Source: Aurelia coerulea (taxonomy: Eukaryota; Cnidaria; Scyphozoa; Semaeostomeae; Ulmaridae). Taken from it: DNA of 64,000 bases. A model generated the notes under the pieces. The model was not told the DNA's origin. It searched no databases and saw only the letters and a list, made by a program, of their open reading frames with translations. The stretch is from assembly GCA_039566865.1 (NCBI GenBank), contig CM076943.1:19812501-19876500 (forward strand), given 5' to 3'. This document shows, one piece after another, positions 1 to 11,100 of the stretch. Both the position numbers and the translations under genes were made by a program. Position 1 is the stretch's first letter; every line of letters begins with the position of its first letter.

Positions 1-658
1 CTAACACTATATATTAGGACCTGGACCTGTTAATATGAGGTGGGCCAGCTTACCTGAGTGGGCTAGCTCTGTGAGGTCTCACCTGGCTTGTAATTTCTAA
101 TGGAAAATGTGAAAGGCTGGCCAGCCCTGTTGAGTGGGATCTGACTCAAATTGTAGTCCCATGCTCCTGCAAATTGTGCACTCTTGTATATACAAGATCT
201 TGGATAGATCACAAAGAAATAGTGTATTTTATCTTAGTGTATCTGTTCTCTTGGTAGGTATTATTAGCTGATTGTATTTATTTACAATCATCCAACGTTA
301 GAGAAAGTATCAGTGAAAGAAAATGAGTCGAGAGAAAGTGAGATCTCACTCAAATGGGATAGAAATTTCTCATATCAACACGATTCATTGAACCAGCCCG
401 GCGAGGTAGGATGAACTGGTCAGCCATTTAATTTGAATGAATTATCTCGCCCACTGTACTTGGCTGGAATTCACCATATGAACCCTGGGTGAGAATCATC
501 CCATCCCACATCTGGTGTGTTATATGAATGCTACTGCAAATGCTGCTATGTGATTAGTAATACACAAATTTGTCTTGGCCTTTCCACCTACGAGCAGTTA
601 GATTATATAAAAATATTGCCTTCGGTTTGTGATTTACTTTAGAAATATAACCTTGTAT
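1..658. other. Upstream noncoding sequence, nothing recognised
   Basis: AT-rich sequence with stop codons in all frames and no protein-like segment that I recognise. No RNA gene or repeat boundary was identified. Confidence 0.5.
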
Positions 659-894
659 CATGGGCAATAATGCACCGTTGGTGTGGGACGTATCGCTGCG
701 TAGGAGCTCCAACCGATTCAACTATATTTGAATAATGGCAGCACTCGGTTCCTTGCTGTGACGAGAGAAGAACGAAGGAAGAGCATTGTTATCAAGCTTT
801 ATTCGAAATCCCATGGAAGAGAACTATGTGAAAAACCACTGAATAGAACTATGATTTTGAACTAGGCCACATCAACGGTGCATTATTGCCCATG
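659..894. mobile_element. MITE, CATG-ended family (copy 1)
   Basis: The ends are inverted repeats of about 28 bp with one mismatch. The left end begins CATGGGCAATAATGCACC and the right end is its complement, ending in CATG. Flanks are CTTGTAT (652-658) and CTTATAT (895-901), a 7-bp target duplication with one mismatch. No coding capacity, so this is a non-autonomous DNA element. Two other elements in the window (13754-14389 and 21212-21497) have the same CATG ends and 7-bp flanking repeats. Confidence 0.7.
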
Positions 895-2577
895 CTTATA
901 TGAGATGGGTAGTCATTGTCCTTCGCTCCCCTTGGCATCGTCCCTGTAGTGATGTACAGTATTAGGTAGGTATAGTAGAATGTAAGATTTATTGTAATAG
1001 TTTATATGTATCAAAAAAAAGAAGATATTTCTGAATAAATAGAATATCTATGATCTCTTGCAATGATATTAAATTGTCTGTTAACATAATCATTGCAAAG
1101 GAAATTTCAATATCAGTAACAGTATTGTAACATAGAAAAGGCTACTAGGAAGTGCGGTACAGTGCCACACATAAAAGGAAGGGAAGGTCATAAATCGGAA
1201 ATTCTGGGTCATGAAAGGTTGACCTTGGATACCAAGCTGATTTTGGTCAAACTTATTGAAACCAATACCAAATCAAATTATCCGATCCGGACCTCCATGC
1301 TACCAGACCTAAACAAACTAATTCCAGATCTCCTTAGATAGTATAGAATTTCTCTAGCACCTATTTTCATAGTTGAATCATCATTACAAGAAAACGTTAC
1401 TCTTTTCATGTGGCTTGCACTTTTTAATCCTCTCTTGTGATTTATGAAATCGTTACTGGAAAAGATTTACAAAGTGACCCGGTCAGACATCGGCTAAGTT
1501 AGATAATGTTATAGTTCGGATGTTGTGGATTTCTCTAAGGTTGTCGGTGTGTTTTTGAACAGAATGAGTCTCATTTTCATTTCAGTGAAAATTGGCTGCA
1601 GATTATATTTGAATCAGAAAAAGAATACGCGAAAAATGTGTCTAGTACGACTATGATGAGAATAACAAGAAATAGTGTCATGGTTATATCTATTACTAGG
1701 AAAAGGTTGTTGATAATAGTCAGTAAAGTTTTGAAATCCTTTTATTAAACATGTTGTTAAGACCACCTCGATAAAGCTTCCAGTCGTTTTTGTATGAAAC
1801 CGGGTTGCACTTTATCATCTCTAGAATAGCCCAAAAGGGATGATAATGAAATAATGAAAAAGGATACGAAACATGCAATGCACACCCCGAAGATCAAGTA
1901 ATCTTGTATCAAGTAATTCCAACTCCCCATGCAACAATATCAACAAACAAGGTATCTATCTTCAAGTTAGCTATCGAGGATTATATCAGAAATTATTTTG
2001 GATTGATTGGACCTAAATTCTTGTCGCTAGTCCCGATCAAATCCATTTCGTTTTTTTTTTGGGACACCCGGTATGCAGAATAAACAATAGAGCATGGTTT
2101 CTATTTTTTCAATGTATGCTGAAAAAACAATAGAGCATGGTTTCTATTTTTCTATCCTCATTCTTCTCTCAAGAAAACCCTGACCCAGAGTGAGATCATC
2201 TGAATGAAGATTTCTGTTCAATCTGCTGACGAGGAGATGGTTATAGCAAATGGTTGTACAATAGCCTACTATATCATTTTGTTACTCTATGAAAAAATAA
2301 TAATAATAATAATATATCAATATTTATACAGGTTTACTTGGTCAACTCAGAACAGCTGCTATAAATCAAGGACCTGTGTATAACGAAAAGTAGTAAAAAC
2401 TATTATTTACAATATAAGGTTTCTTCAAAGTTAAAAATTAAAATCAAAGTCATTGCACCCGTTCCTGAATCTCACAACTGAGTTTTCATTTTTTAGTTCA
2501 GGTGGCAACCTGTTGTAGATCTATACACCTTGATAACTAAATGTCTTTCGGGCGGTTTCTGTCCTCATGCGAGGCAC
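895..2577. other. Noncoding upstream stretch with small repeats
   Basis: No gene is seen. A lone transposon end reading GGGACACCCGGTA lies at 2061-2073; it matches the TA-flanked family at 32533 and 35946. A short tandem duplication around AACAATAGAGCATGG lies near 2090-2150, and an AAT microsatellite at about 2296-2313. Confidence 0.5.
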
Positions 2578-2745
2578 CAGGACGTAGGAAGCATCTCAAA
2601 CTTGGAGGGGCACGACACTTCAAGGGCACTTATTTTATTAAGCTAAAGAGGCACTTCCTGAAAATAAAAAGGGCACTTCTTTGTTTATTCCAAAATCTTG
2701 GGGGGGCACGTGTGCCCAGTGCCCCCCCCGGTTCCTACGTCTCTG
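2578..2745. mobile_element. hAT-like MITE, CAGG..CGTAGGAA family (copy 1)
   Basis: The left end reads CAGGACGTAGGAAGC and the right end TTCCTACGTCTCTG. An 8-bp direct repeat, CGAGGCAC, lies at 2570-2577 and 2746-2753, the target-duplication size of hAT transposons. The interior has repeated GGGGCAC/GGGCACTT blocks. Related copies lie at 42110, 43035-43769, 54577-54733 and 63048-63203. Confidence 0.75.
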
Positions 2746-4210
2746 CGAGGCACCACGGGATTTGACTTATTACCCTGAGTGTCCTTTTGGTGATCCAATC
2801 TTTTAAACTGATTCTCTAATATCTTTGGTGCAAGGCCGTTTATTAGGCACTTAAATACTTCAATAGTACAACGTTGACATTGAACTATACATTCAAATGT
2901 CAAGCAACAGATCAATCATCGATGTTCTTTCGCTACATCAACCAAACCAAAAAGCTTCCCGCCACTGATAAACCAGGAGCGAAGAATAGGATACCGTTGC
3001 ATCCTTCCACTCCATTAAGCAAATGACTGGCAATGTGAGAACGTTACACCATTTTGATCCTTTGCCCATATCGATGATCTGTGCGATGCAACACATTTCC
3101 TTTGCTCGCGGCTATGCAATATTGATGATAGGTATGGCAAGCCAACTTATAAGCCGTGTTTGCCACAGATATATAGTTACTTCTATGATATGATATGATA
3201 TGATATATTGTGTCAATGCCACTTGCAAACTTAAATTTGTAACGATTCTCGAACACTATCACAAAGTTTTCGCTCTATCAAAACATGTCGTGGACAAATG
3301 ATACATAATAAAGGAGCACGCTTGTGGAAATAACTTTCCTCCTTAATTATATGGAAGCATTTTTCTATTGAAGAACTCCCACAGAAAGGACGGGTTTCTA
3401 GAAGTAATACATTTGTATATTTCCAGCATAAGTTTCTGCAATTTTTTTACATGTATTGTGACTGCCTCGTTCCGGCGTAAGAGCTCTTCAGAACTGGAGT
3501 CAAAATCATTTAGCGGCACTCTCAAGGCACACTTATGAACCCAATTGACTTCATCGTTGGCTGTTTTTGACAAGCCTATTTACTATTGCACATTCCTTCA
3601 AAGGCTTTCATCTCTCATATGTAGCATGGCGTCAGATTTTGTATAAGGAGGTATATAAAAAGATTTGTCATTATTCTACCTCATATAGAAGGAATGACGT
3701 CACTTATCAAGGACATTAAAAGTACCGCATGCAGCTTTGGAAAGCTAATAACTCGCCTCAAATGTTCATTTGGTACAACAGATGAAAAAGTCCGGTGTCT
3801 GAACCAAGGCTATTTATCTCTCCAAAAAGACACAATCTGGATTAGTTGAATGCTGAAGTTTCATTAAGTTTGAGCCAACAGTTAAATATATGATCAAACT
3901 GTGTTTAAATCACATTTAGCACAGCTTCATTGTATTTTGCCGATGATAAACTTTCGCAAATGTCACAAGGTTGGCACCAAATTATACGAACCAAACGGCA
4001 CATGAAACACCGCCTGGGCCCACGCGCAGTAAGAGACATATATGAATAGTTTCGCACAATATGGTTTTGAATGACCTGCCCTTTAAACGCCAGCGCATCG
4101 TGCTTCGCAGCGCACTGTGTTTTCATAGGGGAACAAAGAGAAAAATGTCCAACAAATAGTCTCCTGGGGCTGCTCTACCTCCGGCCCCCCAACTGGCTTC
4201 GGCCCTGGTA
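2746..4210. other. Noncoding upstream stretch
   Basis: No gene is recognised. It holds a short ATGAT run near 3184-3205 and one TGACGTCA palindrome at 3695-3702. Frames are broken throughout. Confidence 0.5.
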
Positions 4211-4214
4211 TCCA

Positions 4215-4870
4215 GCAATCCTCCAGTTCCTGTCACAAACATTTTCCAACGAAAATACTTTTAAAATGCCCAGCTCTAGAGTATTCTTATTAAATCTTAA
4301 TGACATTTGATAGCATGAGAATTATTGGTTGGATTAAAATCATGAAAGAGACTGATAAACTTCTAGTACGAAGCAATCCGCCAGTTCCTGTCACAAACAT
4401 TTTCCAACGAAATACTTTTAAAATGCTTAGCTCTAGAGTATTCTAATTAAATCTTAATGACATTTGATAGCAAGAGAATTAATGGTTGGATTAATATCAT
4501 CAATAAGATTGATAAACTCTCTGATAAACTTTTGGTAACATGCAATCCTTTAGTTACTGTCACCAAAGTTGTGTAATGAAAAAAGCGTCTAAATGTTCAG
4601 GGTGTTCAGGGTCCAAAGTATTTTAATCAAATTTTAAGGGCATTTGATAGTACGAGAATTAATGATCAGATTGATATCATCAAAGAGATGAATCAATTTT
4701 TAGTACAAAGCAATCTTTTAGCTAATGTCAACAAAGTTGTGTAACGAAAAAATACGTTTGAAATGTTTAGGGTCCATAGTATTTCGATCAAACTTTATTG
4801 ACATTCGATAGCATAAGAATTAATGGTTAGTAGATTGATATCATCAAAGAGATTAATAAACCCCTAACAC
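4215..4870. repeat. Four-copy tandem repeat upstream of the fibulin gene
   Basis: A unit of about 155-168 bp begins near 4215, 4371, 4539 and 4704. Each copy starts with a form of GCAATCC..AGTTCCTGTCAC and contains ATTTGATAGCA..GAATTAATGGTT. The first two copies are very similar; the third and fourth share their own changes, such as AAAGTTGTGTAA. The array ends about 150 bp before the TATA-like box of the fibulin gene. Confidence 0.8.
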
Positions 4871-5025
4871 GAAAGCAAACATTATCTTTAGAGATAATCG
4901 CGAATTTAACACGGTCGAATCAAACACCAATCACGTACGCCCAGGATATGCATAATTTCCATCCTCGCTCCAATCTGATTGGTTTATACTATCTTGCGGT
5001 CCTTGTGTCCTACGTCGTCCGGTGC

Positions 5026-5034
5026 TATTTAAAG
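5026..5034 (+). promoter_or_regulatory. TATA-like box of the fibulin gene
   Basis: TATTTAAAG lies 76 bp before the start codon at 5110. This would put transcription initiation near 5055-5060 and leave a 5' leader of about 50 nt. The surrounding sequence is locally richer in GC than its flanks. Assigned by motif and spacing only. Confidence 0.5.
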
Positions 5035-5109
5035 CCGAGTTACACACTTTGATCTAGACATCTAGATTACTACGGTCGTCTACCACGAGTGCTCAACACC
5101 GACGGGATA

Positions 5110-5173
5110 ATGTTTGTTTTACAAAGTTGCTCGATTCTGGTATTCATAAGTTTGGTTGGAGATTTCTGTCTTG
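5110..5173 (+). CDS. FBLN1: Fibulin exon 1: start codon and signal peptide
   Basis: Opens with MFVLQSCSILVFISL, a hydrophobic secretion signal, and ends in a GTGAG donor after one base of codon 22. The start follows the TATA-like box by 76 bp. The first intron is 12.4 kb and full of transposons. Confidence 0.88.
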
Positions 5174-8100
5174 GTGAGAAGCTATTCTGAATATAGATCA
5201 GTTTTATAGATTTTGCATTATTTTCTTTGAATTTTCGAATTTTGACTTTTTTAATGATTTCGTTTGCTGTTTATACTGATACGTCAAACATAATTGCGCC
5301 TCTGCTACTGTCCTTTGCTAGGAACTTTCTTTTGCCTAACTCCAGAGGACTGGATCAAATCAAACACCATCTCAAATGCATACATGTATATATGGGACTC
5401 TGTGTTTTATTGCAAAGTGTATTTTTCGTATAATGGTTTCCAAAGTCACCTGAATGCGTTTAGAAATTTAGATAACATTTAAAACCCCCACTGGGGCTTA
5501 GAAGGGTAAAGAACTTTGCAATGCAAACGGTAAAAACTTTATACTTTAAAGCAAATTGTGCGAGAATTAAGATATTCGAACTGAAAAATTTACTTTCCCA
5601 ACGTCGATACTGAGGCATCTCGATAATATGTTACCTAACTTTGTGTTAGCTCTTATATCTTGTGTGAATTTTATCCTTAAAGCAAGGGTTTTACACCGTT
5701 TCATTGGTAGAAGTCCCGGGGGGGGGGGTACTCATATATTTTTCCGTACGGGGACGTGCCGCCGAACAGGGTATCATTTTCAGGATTCCTACTCCGGGAC
5801 AGGGTATCACTTTTGTATGGTCGGCTCCATGACAGGGTCCATATTTTGTATAATTGACTACGTATCGTCGCTGTAAGCTATTTGCACTCCGCGAATATGA
5901 TTTAAATCGTTCGGATGGCAACATTTCCGCATTTTCTGATAGATTTCTATCAAATTTCTATCAAATTCCCAGGGCAGCCTACATTTTTTACGAAGAAACC
6001 TAAGAAAAGGGTATCGTTTTTACAGTTTTACTCCGGGACAGGGTATCATTTTCGGGATTTTCGGGCCTTTTCAGATTTTCCAGCGGCACGTCCCCGTATT
6101 TTCGTAAATCAAGTACCCCCCCCCCGGGGTAGAGGTTTGAGACATGGCTATTCCTTTTGCTCCCTTTGATCGTCATATACACCGTTTTATTAACATTCGT
6201 CTGCGATTTTATGGTTTGTTGTAAATGGACGAGTCATTTGTGGTTATTAACCTTTTATGACGCTTTCATAGTTTGAGGTTACAGAAGAGAAAATCTTATT
6301 TAACATGCTAAGGAGAGTTTCACAAGTAAAAAGATGCACTAGGTCTGTACTCTGTAGTGATAAAACGGAGTTAAAGTGTTAGACTTTGATAGAATGGGAT
6401 TCGTTGAAAGTGGCTTAACCAAGGAGCGCGCCGGTTTCGTTTTCGTCCCTTAAATTGGACAGAAACAATATTTTGCTGTGTAAGTTGCTTGGCCCTTCGG
6501 TCGTTTATGCTTGTAAAATCCTGGTTGGTGCACCCCTTTTAAGACCCTTGCTACGGCTACGCTTCTGGTGTTGATGATTAATAATCGCGCTATATCGTAC
6601 ACCGTTATTCATGACTGAGGGTAGTTGCAACAGTTTTAGCCAGAGAAAGCCTGTAAATCAAGATGTTTCAACAAATTTATTCATATTGTTTTGCCTTGCA
6701 CGTTTCACTTCACTATTTCAACTCTGTAGAACCCACAATAGCTCTACGATAATAAGCCTTCAGGCTAAAATTTTGAACAATTATTTTCTGTTAATTTTAG
6801 TGTAATAAAAGATGAAAATTCGTGCAGATTGCTAGAAGCTCATAGCATGCAATGTTTATACCTTTTGAGTAGCACAAGCCGTCTTCATAATTTTTCTGTA
6901 TTCTCCTGAAAGTTTATATCCTAGATAAGAACCTTTCTTGAGCTAAATTTAGGTTAAAACAGAGAAGCCTCTTTACTATGATTCACAAGTCTAAGACAAA
7001 TGGATTGAACGAAGTCAGCCAAATTCCTGATTGCAAAACTCTCAGGTTTTAGTGCTGGTTGTCACTCATTGTCTTTTACTGGAAAGCCCTGGGTTCTGCG
7101 ACTTGTACACAACGCCCGCCATTATTTCTGACGGAACAGCCTCGATCAATCAAATAAGACCAACAACTCAAACTGAAAAAAGTCCTGCCGCATCCAAAAG
7201 ACTACCGTGGGTATCAGACTCTCCAAAGAAATCTCTCAAGTTTTTAGAGAGTCTGGTAGGGTACACGAAGACAAATTTGTGCCAACTATTATTGCTAATA
7301 GTTTTTAATAGTTGGTGTCCTGGAGTCTTTATAAGAAACTATTAGAATTTAACCAAAAACTGATGGTTTCTTGTAACTCTTTTTTTTTGAACTGTCAATG
7401 TTTCCTATCAGTTTCTTATAGACCAGGAGGGGATGGGGGGCAATCGTCACCCGAGGAGGGAATTTGTGAAATTGAGTGTATTTGGTCAAGTTCGAGGCGC
7501 TGATTCCAAAAATCGATGTTATACGGACAAATTCGGTCCCATTCAGCCTCTATTCCATGTTAAAACCTCGTTTTCGAGAAAAGTGACATCCTCACTTACA
7601 TATTCCAAAGCATATGAATTTGGTCAATTTCGAGGCGCTGATTCCAAAAATCGATGTTATATGGACAAATTCGGTCCCATTCAGCCTCTATTCCATGTTA
7701 AAAACTCGTTTTCGAGAAAAGTGACATCCTCACTTAGATATTCCAAAGCATACGAATTTGGTCAATTTCGGGATGCTGACTCCAAAAATCAACGCTGGAC
7801 AGATAAATTCGATAGCTGTGAGCCTCTTTTCCATGTTAAAGCCTCGTTTTTGTGAAAAAACACATCTTGGCTCCCAGAAAATCGAAGTTATATAGAGGAA
7901 TTCGGTCTCAGTTGGCCCTCTTTACTGCGCTCAAGTCGCGTTTCGATGAAAGCCCTATATCTTCTTAAAATCTTAAACATTGTTCAAAATGGTATTCAAG
8001 TCAAGCGTACAATATGTATTGTTAAGTTGATACTTGGCACATTACGCATCCAAGTTTAATTTAGTTAACGTAATGGAATGTCTGTGAAGTGCTCCTGTTC

Positions 8101-11100
8101 TGTGCTAGCATTGTCTTCTGAACTTCGTTGTTTGCACGAAGAAGCAACTCTGCCACATAGTCAGGGTATATAATATCACGCCAGATGACGGATCTTTCTT
8201 CATTCCAATGATGCGTTGTCGGACTATCTAAATGAAGCCGCAGTTCATCTGATTACCTGTATACGTAGGCAACTTAATTTGCTCCTTTGGTATGCAAAAG
8301 AAGATTGAATGAACAGGGAGCATCAACCTTAAAACTGCATATATGCCTCTATGTGAAAGACTTCCTGAAAAGCTTAGCAAGGGCTATACTGACGGATTGT
8401 TGCTTGGAAAATCCATAAAGAAAGGAGGTGAACTTTTCAAGACATTCAATAACAGATTTTTCTCAACGTAGATACCACGCTCTTCAAAAGCATCTATGAA
8501 TTCTTGACGCTTTAACATTGCTTTCCAACACATCGTTTTGCCCTTCCTATAGAATGGCGAAATGAAACGTAATCATTTCTGCAGAGAACATGCAATTCTA
8601 CAAACCAGCATTCTTATCCTGACCAGGGACAAAGGTGAAAGATGTAGCATCAATAATCTTTCTTCTCCTGTAAATATTCAATTGTAAGTAATTACCATGC
8701 CACGTGTGAAGTCATGGGCGAAAAAGAAGGTGAGGATGTTGATATTGTCAGATGGAATGTGAATCGTCGCTGTTTCATCAGGTACCTGTTCCGTTATGTT
8801 CATGGCAAAAATGATACAAAGTCAAGAAACAATAATTTGTATAGTTCGCATAGGTGCGTGAAGAACACAATGCACGTTTTTTCTGACTCTTAAGTTATTT
8901 TTTTGTTTGTCGAGTGAGTTAGTAAGCATGATAGTTGAAAAAGGTTCTCTTCTCTGGCTCGTATAACTCAACATGGTGACAGGAGTGGGATACCAAACAG
9001 GCTCCTCTGCTTGAGCAAGTGCCAATAAGTTGGTGCCTCCTCTTTGTGGTTACTTGCTCGTTCTTGTCAGATATATGTTTCATAGTGGCTAATATTTGTG
9101 CACTGGCTTGTGTTTGAAAACAGACTACCTTTCCATCTAATGCATCTTTAGAATTTCCAATTGATTGTGGAATCAACCGAGCAGCATCTCCTTTTTATCA
9201 CCATTTTGCAGGAGATGGTAGATACCTACTTGAGATCTTGAAATCTGTTATCGAATGTTTTGAAAACTTCACCTCTATGGATTTTCCAAAGCTACAATCA
9301 CGCAGTGAAGTCTATGCTAAGCTTTTCTGAAAATCTTTAAAAAAGAGTCATAAAGTTGCAGACTAAAGGTTGTTGCTTCCTGTTCATTCAATCTTCTTTT
9401 GCATATCAAAGGAGCAAATTATGTTGCCTGCATATACAAGCAAGCAGATGAACTGAAACTTGATTTAGACAGTCCGACAACGCATGGTTGGAATGAGGAA
9501 AGATCCGTTGTTTGGCATGATACTGTGTACCCTAACTATGTACCATGTACAAATGGAATACTCTGCGGCACTTTCAGTAACTTGGTGCTTGGAGAGGCAC
9601 CAACAGGCAAATACTTTACGATGAACTGGGTTGGGCATGCCTTATGATAGAAGGTGATATACACGTATGTGTCATTTTTACATCCTCAAAATTACGTCGT
9701 CTCTCGTGTATCTATTTGAGGACATTCCTCCTGAGCGCGATATCTTATACAATCTTGGACATGCAGTTACTTATAATCCAAACATTTAAGAACTGTTCGC
9801 TTCTCCAATACCTACTTCCACAATGCCCTATATGACTGGAATATGCTCGATCAATCAAAAACGCGGCTCCCCTTCTTGGTGAATTTAAAAGGATAGTGTT
9901 GGCAAAAGCAGATCGAGGAATCCGATATTCCATGTCCGTGATATTATTGGCATTCGACGATTGACAAAACTTCGTGTTAAATTTAGTGATTTGAATGAGC
10001 AAAAGTTTCGGCACAATTTTGACTATTTACGCCCTATTTGTGATTATGGCGAGGCGAATGAAAATAAGAAACATTTTCTCCTGCATTGCCCTAAGTATGA
10101 CACATTACGACAAGATATTTTTGGTCATCTCGAAAATATTCCTGATTTAAACGTTTCGGGTATGTGGGCTGTAAATCACTTTGTAATCCATTCCTTTTTG
10201 GAAATGATTATGGAGGAAATGAAGTGCTTTATCGAAAACACGACACGAATGTAGATTAATGATCAATAGTTGGAAAGCAACAGTTTATGTTTTATGTCCC
10301 TTATTTCTTGTATTTTGTTTTCCTCAATCGTTATCAGATTTGTCTTTTCCTATTGTATTTAAATGAAGTAATATTGCAAATGCCAGTCATAGTGGAAAAT
10401 TGATGACCTTGTGTCTTATTCTGCTATTATTGGCACAGTTGAATTGTATTCTGTAGTTCTTAGCTTTTTAGATTTGATAGAGAAAAACGTACCCTGCCTG
10501 ACGATGTGGCAGAGTTGCTTCTTTGTGCAGACATCTGCCAAACATCCAAACTTGAAACAGAGGATGAGTTTGATGATGAGACTGAGGACATCACTACGCA
10601 CTGAAGTTCAGCAGACAATGCTAACACAGAACAAGAGCATTTAATAAAAGACATTCCATTATGTTAACTGGGCTGAATTTTGGTGTGTAATGTGCCAAGT
10701 ATTGATTTAACAACAATACTACTTCGAACAGTGTTTAAGCTTGAAAGAAGATATAGGGTCTTCATCGAAACGCGACTTGAGCCGGATGAGGATGGTCACA
10801 AAGACCGAATTCTTCCATGTAACATTGACTTTCTGAATCGGTACCCAGAAAATGATCAAATGTATACGCTTTGGAACAACTGAGCCAAGATGTGTTTTTC
10901 GCAAAAACGAGGCTTTAACATGGAAAAGAGGCTCACAGCGATTGAATTTATCTGTCTAATGTTGATTTTTGGAATCAGCATCCCGAAATTGACCAAATTC
11001 ATATGCTTTGGAATATCTAAGTGAGGATGTCATTTTTCTCGAAAACGAGGTTTTAACATGGAATAGAGGCCAAAAGGGACCGAATTTCTCCGTATAACAT

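Noticed and set aside
7031..7345. Open stretch in fibulin intron 1 (SPGFCDLYTTPAIISDGTAS...) that could be an extra exon
   Set aside because: Using the best acceptors (CTCTCAG or CTGGAAAG) after the single base left by exon 1 gives in-frame stops, and exon 1 joins exon 2 perfectly without it.
7433..7855. 140-codon open frame with internal repeats
   Set aside because: It is the 138-bp subterminal repeat of a transposon. Length divisible by three explains the open frame, and there is no start context or domain.
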